NCBI GenBank assembly: GCA_949878435.1
Contig: CATLAK010000020.1
Coordinates: forward strand, 1-63,226
Source of the DNA: an uncultured Lachnospiraceae bacterium
Lineage (GTDB): Bacteria > Bacillota > Clostridia > Lachnospirales > Lachnospiraceae
Reading direction: 5' to 3'
Length of the DNA: 63,226 nucleotides
Shown here piece by piece: positions 52,925-62,143 of this stretch. The notes below the pieces were generated by a model that was given only the letters and a program-made list of their open reading frames with translations, did no database searches and had not been told where the DNA came from. The position numbers and the translations under genes were made by a program. Positions within the stretch are counted from its first letter, which is position 1. Every line of letters begins with the position of its first letter.

Positions 52925-55072
52925 TTGGAAATCAGGCAAGAGCGTAAAAACAAAATATGTGAACTGGTGGAAGCAGACTTTTATGTTCCCATGAAGGAGA
53001 AAGAACTGGCAGACTTTATGCAGGTAAAGGCGGAGGAACGAGGCGGACTGAAGGAGATTCTGGAAGAACTGGTTAAGGAAGGAAAGCTTCAGATGACCAG
53101 ACGGGGGAAATATATCAAGGGTGACGGCATCTCTTCCCAGCTTTCGGGAACTTTTATCAGCAATGCCAGAGGATTTGGGTTTGTGGAGATAGAAGGACAG
53201 GTCCAGGATCTTTTCATACCGGAAAACGAGGTGAACGGAGCATTCCATAAGGACAAGGTTGTGGTGGAACTTTTGCCGGGACAGCACGGTAAAAGACAGG
53301 AGGCAAAGATTGTCGCCATCCTCTCCCATGAGCTTACGCGGATAGTGGGAACCTTTGATAAAGCAGGAAAATTTGGATTTGTCATTCCCGACAATGATAA
53401 GCTGCCTTCGGATATCTTTGTGCCCATAGAGCGTTCTAAAGGAGCGGTCACAGGGCATAAGGTGGTAGTGGAACTGACGGAATACGGCGATGAAAAGCAC
53501 AAACCGGAAGGGAAAGTAGTTGAGATTCTTGGTCATGTAAATGATCCCGGAGTGGATATCCTTTCTATCGTGAAAGGATTCGACCTCCCCATGGAATTTC
53601 CCGAAAAGGTCTTAAATCAGGGACAGCGCGTGGCAAAGGATGTAAGCCTTAAGGACATGGAAGGGCGTAAGGATCTACGCGCAGTGCAGATGGTGACCAT
53701 TGACGGCGAGGATGCAAAGGATTTAGATGATGCCGTCAGCCTGTCAAAAGAGGGAGACAATTATCTTTTGGGTGTACACATTGCAGACGTGAGCAATTAT
53801 GTGCAGGAAAATTCCGCCTTAGACAGGGAAGCCGAAAAGCGGGGAACCAGTGTCTATCTGGTAGACCGGGTGATTCCCATGCTGCCCCATGTGCTTTCTA
53901 ACGGCATCTGTTCCCTGAACATGAAGGAAGACCGGCTTGCCCTAAGCTGTCTGATGACCATTAATAAAAAAGGTGAAGTCATTGACCATGAAATTGCAGA
54001 GACGGTTATTTGTGTGGACCAGAGAATGAGTTACACGGATGTGAATAAAATTCTGGAAGGGGACAGCGATACCCAGGAGCAGTTTGAGACATTTGTGCCT
54101 ATGTTCTTCTTGATGAAGGAGTTATCTGACCTTTTAAGGGAAAAAAGAAAGAAACGGGGTTCCATCGACTTCGACTTCCCGGAGAGCAAGATTCTTTTAG
54201 ACAAGGACGGCGTGCCTGTTTCCATAAAGCCCTACGAAAGAAATGCGGCGACCAAGCTCATAGAGGACTTTATGCTCCTTGCCAATGAGACGGTGGCACA
54301 GCATTTTTACTGGATGGAACTTCCCTTTGTCTACAGGACGCATGATTATCCCGACCCAGAAAAGATTTTAAAGCTGGGCACTTTTATCAATAACTTTGGA
54401 TATCATATCAAGGTAAAAAGCGGCGACAACGAAATACATCCCAAGGAAATTCAAAAGCTTCTTGGAAGGATAGAGGGCACGGAGGAAGAGGCGCTGATCA
54501 GCAGGCTGACCTTGCGCAGCATGAAGCGTGCACAGTATACGGTGGATTGTACCGGTCACTTCGGACTGGCATGTCAATTTTACTGTCATTTTACCTCCCC
54601 CATAAGGAGATATCCGGATTTACAGATTCACCGCATCATCAAGGAGCAGCTGCGGGGACGGATGAATGGGGAACGGATAGACCATTATCAGTCGATTCTG
54701 CCGGAAGTGGCAAAACACGCTTCGGAAATGGAGCGCAGGGCAGATGAAGCGGAGCGGGAGACGGATAAACTGAAAAAGGTGCAGTTCATGGAACAGAAAA
54801 TCGGAGAAATCTTTGAGGGCGTCATTTCAGGGATTACTTCATGGGGAATCTATGTAGAACTGCCCAATACAGTGGAAGGTCTGATTCACGTATCAAGGCT
54901 TTTTGGGGATTACTACTATTACTGTGAGGAAACCTATGAGATGTTAGGCAGGGATACGGGCAGGAGCTTTAAGCTCGGGCAGCGGATCCGGATTGTGGTG
55001 GACGGCGTGGATTATTTCCAAAAGAGTATTGACTTTGTGCTGGCGCCGGAGGAAGATAGAGAAGAAGATTGA
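52925..55072 (+). CDS. rnr: Ribonuclease R
   Basis: 715-residue 3'-5' exoribonuclease. An N-terminal winged-helix region is followed by two cold-shock RNA-binding domains (LSGTFISNARGFGFVEI; RIVGTFDKAGKFGFVIPD). The RNB catalytic domain has TIDGEDAKDLDDAVSL with the metal-binding Asp cluster near residue 265. A C-terminal S1 domain follows (EGVISGITSWGIYVELPN). It uses a TTG start at 52925 after GAGGAAACAGGAA. It degrades structured RNA and takes part in tmRNA-linked decay, matching its place before smpB and ssrA. Confidence 0.96.
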   Translation: MEIRQERKNKICELVEADFYVPMKEKELADFMQVKAEERGGLKEILEELVKEGKLQMTRRGKYIKGDGISSQLSGTFISNARGFGFVEIEGQVQDLFIPENEVNGAFHKDKVVVELLPGQHGKRQEAKIVAILSHELTRIVGTFDKAGKFGFVIPDNDKLPSDIFVPIERSKGAVTGHKVVVELTEYGDEKHKPEGKVVEILGHVNDPGVDILSIVKGFDLPMEFPEKVLNQGQRVAKDVSLKDMEGRKDLRAVQMVTIDGEDAKDLDDAVSLSKEGDNYLLGVHIADVSNYVQENSALDREAEKRGTSVYLVDRVIPMLPHVLSNGICSLNMKEDRLALSCLMTINKKGEVIDHEIAETVICVDQRMSYTDVNKILEGDSDTQEQFETFVPMFFLMKELSDLLREKRKKRGSIDFDFPESKILLDKDGVPVSIKPYERNAATKLIEDFMLLANETVAQHFYWMELPFVYRTHDYPDPEKILKLGTFINNFGYHIKVKSGDNEIHPKEIQKLLGRIEGTEEEALISRLTLRSMKRAQYTVDCTGHFGLACQFYCHFTSPIRRYPDLQIHRIIKEQLRGRMNGERIDHYQSILPEVAKHASEMERRADEAERETDKLKKVQFMEQKIGEIFEGVISGITSWGIYVELPNTVEGLIHVSRLFGDYYYYCEETYEMLGRDTGRSFKLGQRIRIVVDGVDYFQKSIDFVLAPEEDREED

Positions 55073-55132
55073 TGCCGTCAGTTTGCTAGGGGGCGTTGGC
55101 TTAGGTTATGAAAGGAAGGATGTGCAGAGCAT

Positions 55133-55600
55133 ATGGCGAAAGAAGAAATGAAGCTGGTTGCAAACAATAAAAAGGCATATCACGATTACTTCATCGAGGA
55201 AAAATATGAGGCAGGTCTGGTGCTCCATGGAACGGAAGTGAAATCACTGCGCATGGGCAAATGCAGCATCAAGGAAGCCTTCATACGAATTGAAAGCGGC
55301 GAAGTGTTCATTTACGGCATGCATATCAGCCCTTATGAGAAGGGAAATATTTTCAATAAGGATCCTTTGCGGGTAAGGAAACTTTTGCTGCACAAGCAGC
55401 AGATCCGCAAACTGATTGGAAATAGTTCCGAGAAGGGATACACGATTGTCCCCCTGCAGGTATATTTTAAAGATGGCAGAGCCAAAATAGAGATTGGGCT
55501 TGCCAAGGGCAAAAAGCTCTATGACAAGCGTCAGGATATCGCCAAAAAGGATCAAAAAAGAGAAGCTGAAAAGGAAATGAAAATAAGGCTTCGGGCATAA
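55133..55600 (+). CDS. smpB: SsrA-binding protein SmpB
   Basis: 155-residue RNA-binding protein that brings tmRNA to stalled ribosomes. It has [39 protein letters not shown], and [18 protein letters not shown] near the basic C-terminal tail. It lies 60 bases after rnr and 55 bases before its RNA partner ssrA. Confidence 0.97.
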   Translation: MAKEEMKLVANNKKAYHDYFIEEKYEAGLVLHGTEVKSLRMGKCSIKEAFIRIESGEVFIYGMHISPYEKGNIFNKDPLRVRKLLLHKQQIRKLIGNSSEKGYTIVPLQVYFKDGRAKIEIGLAKGKKLYDKRQDIAKKDQKREAEKEMKIRLRA

Positions 55601-55615
55601 AATAGAGTATAGAGG

Positions 55616-55644
55616 TTGCATTTTTACCGCCCCTTTATTATAAT
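55616..55644 (+). promoter_or_regulatory. Promoter of ssrA
   Basis: TTGCAT at 55616-55621, 17 bases, TATAAT at 55639-55644; the RNA 5' end is 11 bases further on. Confidence 0.75.
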
Positions 55645-55655
55645 GAAATTAGCAA

Positions 55656-56001
55656 GGGATAGTAAAGGTTTCGACAGGGGTCTTGCAGCTGGAGAAGCTA
55701 TCCGCAGGCGATGCGTCAAATCGCAAAAATAAATATAAACGCTGAAGATAATTTAGCATACGCTGCCTAAGGGCAGCTGTCCGCCCTAGTGCACCTACAC
55801 ATTAGGAACCGGGCATCGACTATGTAGGAAACGACACGGGCTAAGCTTTGCACCTGTGGGCGTATCATGAAGCTACTGAATAAACTGGGGTGTCGGTTTC
55901 CTGGTTTAGGAGGGAATGAGGGTTTCCCGAAATAATCGACTATGATAGTAGAAGGACAGGGAATGGGTCTTTGGACGCGGGTTCGACTCCCGCCTATTCC
56001 A
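55656..56001 (+). ncRNA. ssrA: tmRNA (transfer-messenger RNA)
   Basis: The 5' end GGGATAG pairs with CTATTCC at 55994-56000 (one G-U) to form the tRNA-like acceptor stem. TAAAGGTTTCGACAGGGG and the T-arm GGGTTCGACTCCC are the standard ends. The tag frame starts at GCA 55723 and stops at TAA 55768-55770, giving AKININAEDNLAYAA (15 residues), which ends in the hydrophobic AYAA typical for degradation signals. The CCA end is not encoded (TCA follows). It rescues stalled ribosomes together with SmpB. About 346 nt. Confidence 0.96.
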
Positions 56002-56012
56002 TCAAAAAAGAG

Positions 56013-56041
56013 TTGACAGAATCAGAGAAAGTGAGTATATT
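56013..56041 (+). promoter_or_regulatory. Promoter of the trp T-box / trpXYZ operon
   Basis: TTGACA at 56013-56018, 17 bases, TATATT at 56036-56041, placed 12 bases after the end of tmRNA. Confidence 0.75.
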
Positions 56042-56047
56042 AATATC

Positions 56048-56326
56048 AGCTAAAGCAAATAATTCAAACCGATGAGGAAGAGGAGTAGCCAGTCGGAACT
56101 TTCAAAGAGAGCTGCAGGCGGTGGGATTGCGGTAAAGGGATGTATGGTGAATGGACTTTCGAGGATGGCCCGAACGAATAGTAGGCGCTGGCGGGAAACC
56201 GGATCCGTTATCAAACCGGCATGTATGATAGTACATGAATGAGTGGACATTTCGTCAATTTGAGTGGTACCGCGATAATATATGATATATTACCGTCTCA
56301 AGCATAGTTGCTTGGGGCGTTTTTTT
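56048..56326 (+). promoter_or_regulatory. T-box leader, tryptophan-specific
   Basis: It contains the standard stem I elements (AAAGAGAGCTGCAGGCGGTGGG), the specifier region GTGAATGGAC with UGG (Trp) at 56152-56154, and the T-box GAGTGGTACCGCG at 56262-56274. A terminator stem follows: CGTCTCAAGCA (56294-56304) against TGCTTGGGGCG (56309-56319), with seven T. When uncharged tRNA-Trp binds, the antiterminator should form and the downstream transporter is expressed. The UGG assignment comes from the GAA-NNN-A pattern and is supported by the trpXYZ genes that follow. Confidence 0.93.
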
Positions 56327-56434
56327 ATGCGCAGATCCGCATTTCGTAAAAATGCCTGCAGCGTTTGGCGCTTATTGTTTGCTGAAACTAAAATTAAGCA
56401 GAAGCCTAAAAAGGCTTCGGAATGGAGGAAAATT

Positions 56435-57475
56435 ATGAAGAAAAAAACTGTATCTATTTTGATGGCAATTGCAATGATGATGGCTATGACTGCCTGCGGC
56501 AGCATCGGCAGCACAGGGGCAGAAGAGGCATCTGCGCAGGCAGAAGCATCAGCAGAAGGAAGCTATACCATCGGCATCTCCCAGTTCGCAGAGCACGGTT
56601 CCTTAGATAACTGCCGGGAAGGTTTCCTGGCAGGTCTTGCAGAGGAAGGCATCGTGGAAGGAGAGAATCTGACAATCCTTTTCGACAATGCCCAGGCGGA
56701 TATGGGTACTGCAAGTACCATTGCAGACAATTATGTATCTCAAAAGGTAGATTTGATCTGTGCCATTGCAACGCCCAGCGCCATGAGCGCGTACAATTCC
56801 TGCTTGAAAACGGAGATTCCTGTCATTTATACGGCAGTATCGGATCCGGTAGCGGCAGGACTTGCAGGGGAAGACGGAGCCAGCGCTGGAAACGTGACGG
56901 GTACATCGGATGCCCTCCCCGTGACGAATCAGCTGGAAATGATTCGCGAACTCTTGCCGGAAGCTGAAAAAATCGGTATTTTATACACCACCAGCGAGAC
57001 AAATTCCGAAAGTACCATAGCGGAATATAAGAAATATGCTGCTGATTACGGATTTGAGATCGTAGACAGCGGTATCAATACCATTGCCGATGTGCCCATG
57101 GCAGCCGCTGACTTGGCAGCCAGGGTTGACTGCATCACGAACCTGACGGACAATACGGTGGTATCTGCGCTGCAGACGGTTCTCGATGCGGCGGATAAGG
57201 AAGGCATACCGGTATTTGGCTCTGAAGTAGAACAGGTCAAAAACGGCTGTGTAGCATCTATGGGACTGGAATATTTTGAATTGGGGAAGCAGACAGGCGC
57301 TATGGCAGCAAAGGTTCTAAAGGGAGAAGCAAAGGCTTCGGAACTTCCTTATGAGGTGATAACCGAGGCGAGTCTTTATGTGAACACCGCTGCGGCAGAC
57401 AAAGCAGGGCTTACCTTAGAGGAAGCGTTCGTGAACCGTGCATACGAGAAATTTGACGAGATTATTGTAGAATGA
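56435..57475 (+). CDS. trpX: Tryptophan ABC transporter substrate-binding lipoprotein TrpX
   Basis: 346-residue binding protein of the ABC_sub_bind (TrpX/PF04392) family. The lipoprotein signal MKKKTVSILMAIAMMMAMTAC has the lipid-anchored Cys at residue 21. The binding domain includes YTIGISQFAEHGSLDNCREGF, IATPSAMSAYN and VTGTSDALPVTNQLEMI. It captures tryptophan outside the cell for TrpY/TrpZ. Identification as a Trp system rests on the family and on the Trp T-box. The ATG at 56435 follows GGAGGAAA; the open frame upstream overlaps the T-box terminator and is not translated. Confidence 0.92.
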   Translation: MKKKTVSILMAIAMMMAMTACGSIGSTGAEEASAQAEASAEGSYTIGISQFAEHGSLDNCREGFLAGLAEEGIVEGENLTILFDNAQADMGTASTIADNYVSQKVDLICAIATPSAMSAYNSCLKTEIPVIYTAVSDPVAAGLAGEDGASAGNVTGTSDALPVTNQLEMIRELLPEAEKIGILYTTSETNSESTIAEYKKYAADYGFEIVDSGINTIADVPMAAADLAARVDCITNLTDNTVVSALQTVLDAADKEGIPVFGSEVEQVKNGCVASMGLEYFELGKQTGAMAAKVLKGEAKASELPYEVITEASLYVNTAAADKAGLTLEEAFVNRAYEKFDEIIVE

Positions 57476-57505
57476 GATTGGATGTAAGGAAGGCAGGTAA
57501 GAAAA

Positions 57506-58390
57506 GTGGCTTTGATATTAAGTGTTTTAGAACAGGGAATGATATATGCCATCATGGCGCTTGGGGTATATATCACATACAAAATATTGGATTTCCCGGA
57601 TCTTACAGTGGATGGCAGCTTCCCCATGGGTGCAGCCATCGCCTGCATCCTGATTTCCAAGGGAATGAATCCTTATCTGACGCTGCCTGTTTCTTTTGCA
57701 GCAGGCGCGCTGGTGGGGATGATTACGGGGATGATCCACGTAAAACTCAAGGTGCGCGACCTGCTTTCCGGCATTATTATGATGACGGCACTGTACACGG
57801 TTAATCTGCGGATAGCGGGGAGAGCCAATCTTCCTATTTACAATCAGGAGAATATCTTTGATAATCATTTTATAAATAGTTTTTTTCCGTCTTCACTGGA
57901 AAAGTACAAGACAGTTGTGATAATTTTTGTTATCATGATTTTAACGAAGTATCTTCTGGATTGGTATATGAACAGTCAGTCGGGCTTTATGCTGCGAGCG
58001 GTGGGGGACAACGAAACCATCGTCACCTCCCTCGGAGTAGACAAGGGAATGGTCAAGATCATAGGGCTTTCCATTGCAAACGGACTGGTAAGTTTAAGCG
58101 GATGTATCTTTGCCAATCAGCAGCGATTTTTTGATATATCCAGCGGTACGGGGACGGTGGTGATCGGGCTTGCAAGCGTCATCATCGGGACCAGCATCTT
58201 TAAGAAAGTAACCTTCTTTAGAGTGACCAGCAGCGTCATCATCGGCTCTTTGCTCTACAAAGCCTGTGTGGCAGTCGCTATCCGTGTGATACCTGCCTCC
58301 AGTGACCTAAAACTTGTAACAGCTGTTTTGTTCCTTGTAATTTTAGTAATCGGGACGGACAGAAGAAAGAAGGTGAAGAAAGATGCTTGA
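57506..58390 (+). CDS. trpY: Tryptophan ABC transporter permease TrpY
   Basis: 294-residue membrane protein with 8-9 helices. It belongs to the branched-chain-type permease group used with TrpX (ALGVYITYKILDFPDLTVDGSFPMGAA; LRAVGDNETIVTSLGVDKGMVKIIGL is the cytosolic coupling loop). The start is a GTG at 57506 with AAGGCAGG upstream. Its end overlaps trpZ by 8 bases, so the two are translationally coupled. Confidence 0.92.
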   Translation: MALILSVLEQGMIYAIMALGVYITYKILDFPDLTVDGSFPMGAAIACILISKGMNPYLTLPVSFAAGALVGMITGMIHVKLKVRDLLSGIIMMTALYTVNLRIAGRANLPIYNQENIFDNHFINSFFPSSLEKYKTVVIIFVIMILTKYLLDWYMNSQSGFMLRAVGDNETIVTSLGVDKGMVKIIGLSIANGLVSLSGCIFANQQRFFDISSGTGTVVIGLASVIIGTSIFKKVTFFRVTSSVIIGSLLYKACVAVAIRVIPASSDLKLVTAVLFLVILVIGTDRRKKVKKDA

Positions 58391-59156
58391 ACTTAAGAAT
58401 ATATACAAAAACTATAATCCGGGAAGCGTCAACGAACTTTGTCTTTTTGAAGGCTTTCATCTTAAAATTGAAGATGGCGAATTTGTGTCGGTGGTGGGGA
58501 GTAATGGCTCCGGCAAGACCTCTATGCTCAATATCATCTGCGGCAGCATCGATGCAGACAAGGGGCAGATATTGGTGAACGGGGAGGATATAACAGGCAA
58601 AAAGGATTTCTTGCGCCAGCGCAGGATTGGGCGTGTATATCAGGATCCGTCGAAGGGAACCTGTCCCGGAATGACGATTCTGGAGAATATGTCCATTGCA
58701 GATCACAAGGGCAAAGTTTTTGGATTAGGACGCGGGGTAAAAAAGCATCGGATGGAAGCATACCGCGAAATGCTGCGCCCTCTTGGACTTGGATTGGAAG
58801 ATAAAATGTACACAAAGGTAGGCGCTCTTTCAGGCGGTCAGAGGCAGGCACTTGCCCTTTTGATGTCAACCATGACACCGATAGAATTTTTGATTCTGGA
58901 TGAGCATACGGCGGCACTTGATCCTAAGACTGCAGAGATCATCATGGAGCTGACCGACCAAATCGTCAGGGAAAAGAAAGTGACCACAATCATGGTAACT
59001 CATAACCTGCGGTATGCAGTTGAATACGGAAACCGCCTTATTATGATGCACGAAGGAAATGCGATTTTAGATAAGCGCGGGGAAGAAAAGAAGCAGATCC
59101 ACACGGAAGAGATTATGAGAATTTTCAATGAGATCAGCGTAGAATGCGGTAATTAA
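58383..59156 (+). CDS. trpZ: Tryptophan ABC transporter ATPase TrpZ
   Basis: 257-residue ATPase. Walker A is GSNGSGKTS, the Q-loop region is VYQDPSKGTCPGMT, the signature is LSGGQRQALAL, Walker B is LILDEHTAALDP and the switch His is in MVTHNLRYAVEYG. It energises uptake through TrpY. It is the third gene after the Trp T-box. Confidence 0.94.
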   Translation: MLELKNIYKNYNPGSVNELCLFEGFHLKIEDGEFVSVVGSNGSGKTSMLNIICGSIDADKGQILVNGEDITGKKDFLRQRRIGRVYQDPSKGTCPGMTILENMSIADHKGKVFGLGRGVKKHRMEAYREMLRPLGLGLEDKMYTKVGALSGGQRQALALLMSTMTPIEFLILDEHTAALDPKTAEIIMELTDQIVREKKVTTIMVTHNLRYAVEYGNRLIMMHEGNAILDKRGEEKKQIHTEEIMRIFNEISVECGN

Positions 59157-59173
59157 GAGAAAGGGTGAATCAT

Positions 59174-59758
59174 TTGGCTGATAAAACAGAATTTTTTGCA
59201 GAGGGATATCGCTTTGCGACGACAGATGATGCTAAACAGGCGCTTTTGGAGACGAAGAAGGCGGCATATTTTGAATCCAAGCTTGTCAATAGAAATCCCC
59301 AGAATATGCTGTCGATATATGATAAGATTTTGGATGAAAGGGTGTTTCTTACCCCGACGGGCTGGGAATACTTAAAAAGACTGCAGGAGGAATTGCGCCA
59401 TTTAGGAATTGAGGAGGAAAAAATCAGACCGATTCCTGTGTATGCCACTTTTATCCATCATAACCGCAATGAAGAAGCGGCTGTAAAGCAGAGAGTCAGA
59501 CCGGCAGAAAAGAAAGATAAAGCAAAAGCAAGATTCATTATTTCTGTTTTAATCAATGTGATACTAGCCATTATGGTGATAGCAATGTTTATTATTTCAC
59601 TAAACAGCAGTAACCCTAACATTTTAAACTATAAGAAAAATATTGAAAATGAATATGCGGCGTGGGAGCAGGAACTTACGGAGAGAGAAAAGGAAATCCG
59701 CCTTAAAGAGGCACAGCTGGTGCAAGATCAGGCAGAAAAGGATTTAGAAGAAAAGTGA
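59174..59758 (+). CDS. Unknown single-pass membrane protein in the trp transport operon
   Basis: 194 residues, not recognised. The N-terminal ~110 residues are soluble (KTEFFAEGYRFATTDDAKQALLETKKAAYFESKL), followed by a basic linker, one membrane helix (about 122-145) and an acidic coiled coil (EYAAWEQELTEREKEIRLKEAQLVQ). The TTG at 59174 has a well-spaced AAAGG; the GTG at 59165 directly abuts that site and is less likely. The gene follows trpZ by 17 bases with no terminator, so it may be under the same T-box. It could be a helper of the transporter or unrelated. Confidence 0.75.
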   Translation: MADKTEFFAEGYRFATTDDAKQALLETKKAAYFESKLVNRNPQNMLSIYDKILDERVFLTPTGWEYLKRLQEELRHLGIEEEKIRPIPVYATFIHHNRNEEAAVKQRVRPAEKKDKAKARFIISVLINVILAIMVIAMFIISLNSSNPNILNYKKNIENEYAAWEQELTEREKEIRLKEAQLVQDQAEKDLEEK

Positions 59759-59800
59759 CACAAAAAAGTTTTTTGATTATATTTTTGCAGGATATTTCAC

Positions 59801-59817
59801 AGATTTAACATAAATCT
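59801..59817. promoter_or_regulatory. Palindrome upstream of the two-component operon
   Basis: AGATTTA-ACA-TAAATCT is a perfect 7+7 dyad. A TATACT box lies just downstream (59822-59827). It is a possible binding site for the response regulator encoded next, which would imply autoregulation. Confidence 0.5.
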
Positions 59818-59890
59818 GAGCTATACTGATAAAAGCGCGGACAGTGTAAGGACGCTGACTTGCGACTTTATGTTAAAGAGGGCGATTGGC

Positions 59891-60571
59891 ATGGACAGAA
59901 TGAAGATTCTTGTGGTGGATGATGAATCCCGCATGAGGAAGCTGGTAAGGGACTTCCTTGTAAAAAATAATTATGAAGTTGTGGAAGCGGAGGATGGCAG
60001 CCGCGCACTGGATCTTTTTTATGAGCAGAAGGATATTGCACTTATCATTCTGGATGTGATGATGCCCCAAATGGACGGCTGGGAAGTCTGCCGTGAAATC
60101 AGGCAGTATTCTAAAGTGCCGATCATCATGCTGACTGCAAAGTCGGATGAGAAGGATGAACTTCAGGGATTCGGGCTAGGTGTGGATGAATATATCACAA
60201 AGCCTTTCAGCCCTAAAATACTGGTTGCAAGGGTGGAGGCGATTCTGCGCAGGACAAATCAGCTTGGAAAAGAAGAAACGCTAAAAGCCGGAGGCATTAT
60301 ACTGGATAAAGCGGCACATAATGTAATGATAGACGGAAAACTCATTGACTTAAGCTATAAAGAATTTGAATTGTTAAATTATTTTATGGAAAATAAAGGG
60401 ATTGCCCTGTCCCGCGAGAAAATATTGAACAACGTCTGGAATTATGATTATTTCGGAGATGCAAGGACAATCGACACACATGTAAAGAAACTTCGGAGCA
60501 AGATGGGGGAAAAGGGTGATTTTATCAGGACGATCTGGGGGATGGGGTACAAATTTGAAACGGAGAGCTGA
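59891..60571 (+). CDS. OmpR/PhoB-family response regulator
   Basis: 226 residues. The receiver domain has VVDDESRMRKLV, the phosphoacceptor Asp55 in IILDVMMPQMDGW, MLTAKS and the Lys of YITKPFSP. The C-terminal winged HTH has LSYKEFELLNYFMENKG and ARTIDTHVKKLRSKMG. The ATG at 59891 has AGAGGGCG upstream. Its partner kinase starts 5 bases after the stop. The target genes are unknown; the adjacent lipoprotein is one possibility. Confidence 0.94.
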   Translation: MDRMKILVVDDESRMRKLVRDFLVKNNYEVVEAEDGSRALDLFYEQKDIALIILDVMMPQMDGWEVCREIRQYSKVPIIMLTAKSDEKDELQGFGLGVDEYITKPFSPKILVARVEAILRRTNQLGKEETLKAGGIILDKAAHNVMIDGKLIDLSYKEFELLNYFMENKGIALSREKILNNVWNYDYFGDARTIDTHVKKLRSKMGEKGDFIRTIWGMGYKFETES

Positions 60572-60576
60572 ATCTT

Positions 60577-62058
60577 ATGGAATATTCAATCCGAAAACAG
60601 TTCGCACTTGTATTTGGTCTGCTTATGGCAGGAACGATTCTTCTCTGCTGGTTTATCAACAACACATTTCTTGAAAGATATTATTTGAAAAATAAACAAG
60701 AGACAATGCTGAGTGTTTATGCCATTATCAACAAGGCATCCAACGAAGGAAACATAGGGACAGAAGCGTTCGACATTGAATTTCAAAAAATATGCGGCAG
60801 AAATAATATCAATATTATATTACTGGATGCAGAAACCAGAACCATTAAGACTTCGCTCAATGATTATGAGATATTAAGCAGACAGCTGATAGACTACTTA
60901 TTTATGAAGAAGGAATATGATTCCGGGAAGCTGCTTATGCAGGAGGAAAATTATGAGATGCTGATCAAGCTGGATGAAAGGACCCAGCTTGAATATGTGG
61001 ATATGTGGGGGGTACTTGATAATGGAAATCTTTTTCTGTTCAGAAGCTCTTTGGAGGGAATAAGGGAAGGAGTTGATCTTGCCAACCGGTTTTTAGCGTA
61101 TGTGGGAACCGGCGCTGCGATTTTAAGTGCCTTGATTATTCTTCTGGTTTCCGGTAAAATAACAGAGCCGATTATGGAACTTACCAGAATTTCTGAGAGA
61201 ATGCGGCACCTTGATTTTGACGCCAAATATGAAGGGAGCAGCAAAACGGAAATCGCCCTTTTAGGACAAAATATCAATGAACTTTCTGAGACGCTGGAAG
61301 CCACCATTTCAGAATTGAAAAGTGCAAACAACGAATTGAAAAGAGACATAGAAAAAAAGAATAAGATAGATGAAATGCGCAAAGAGTTCCTTTCCAATGT
61401 ATCCCATGAACTGAAAACACCCATTGCGTTGATTCAAGGATATGCGGAAGGACTGAAGGAAGGCATCAATGATGATGAAGAGAGCAGAAACTTTTACTGT
61501 GAGGTCATCATGGATGAAGCTTCCAAAATGAACGATATGGTTAAAAAACTGCTTTCCCTAAATCAACTGGAATTTGGCAACAACACAGTTACAATGGAGC
61601 GCTTTGATATTGCGACACTGATTAAAAACTATCTGCAGTCGGTGGAAATTCTGTGCAGGCAAAAGGGAATTACGCTGCAGATGGAGGACTATCCGTCTAT
61701 CCATGTCTGGGCGGATGAGTTCATGGTGGAAGAAGTTTTTAATAATTATTTCAGTAATGCAATGAATCATGTTGCAGAAAATGGAGTAATTGATGTAAAA
61801 TTAACTTTGAAAGAAAATGCAGTGCGCATTTCTGTCTTTAACACAGGAATACCGATTCCAGAGGAAAGTATTCCACACATATGGGAAAAATTCTATAAAG
61901 TTGATAAGGCAAGAACCAGAGCATATGGAGGCAGCGGAGTGGGACTGTCAATCGTGAAGGCGATGATGGAGTCTATGAATCAGAAATATGGTGTGGTCAA
62001 CTATGAAAATGGAGTGGAATTTTGGTTTGAACTGGAAATGACGGAAATTACCTGTTGA
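60577..62058 (+). CDS. Membrane sensor histidine kinase
   Basis: 493 residues. Helix 1 (about 10-28), an extracytoplasmic sensor domain of ~140 residues and helix 2 (about 175-195) are followed by a HAMP domain (GKITEPIMELTRISERMRHLDF). The HisKA domain carries the phosphorylated His277 in NVSHELKTPIALIQGYAEG. The ATPase domain has an N-box near 380 and GGSGVGLSIVKAMM. It pairs with the regulator upstream. The ligand is unknown; cell-envelope signals are common for this type. Confidence 0.94.
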   Translation: MEYSIRKQFALVFGLLMAGTILLCWFINNTFLERYYLKNKQETMLSVYAIINKASNEGNIGTEAFDIEFQKICGRNNINIILLDAETRTIKTSLNDYEILSRQLIDYLFMKKEYDSGKLLMQEENYEMLIKLDERTQLEYVDMWGVLDNGNLFLFRSSLEGIREGVDLANRFLAYVGTGAAILSALIILLVSGKITEPIMELTRISERMRHLDFDAKYEGSSKTEIALLGQNINELSETLEATISELKSANNELKRDIEKKNKIDEMRKEFLSNVSHELKTPIALIQGYAEGLKEGINDDEESRNFYCEVIMDEASKMNDMVKKLLSLNQLEFGNNTVTMERFDIATLIKNYLQSVEILCRQKGITLQMEDYPSIHVWADEFMVEEVFNNYFSNAMNHVAENGVIDVKLTLKENAVRISVFNTGIPIPEESIPHIWEKFYKVDKARTRAYGGSGVGLSIVKAMMESMNQKYGVVNYENGVEFWFELEMTEITC

Positions 62059-62143
62059 AAAAGAATCTGCTGAATCAGCAGTGTGTGGCTGCGTTAGAAT
62101 GGAGAATCATTAAATTTACGTAGATAGATTTGTCTGTGGAAGA

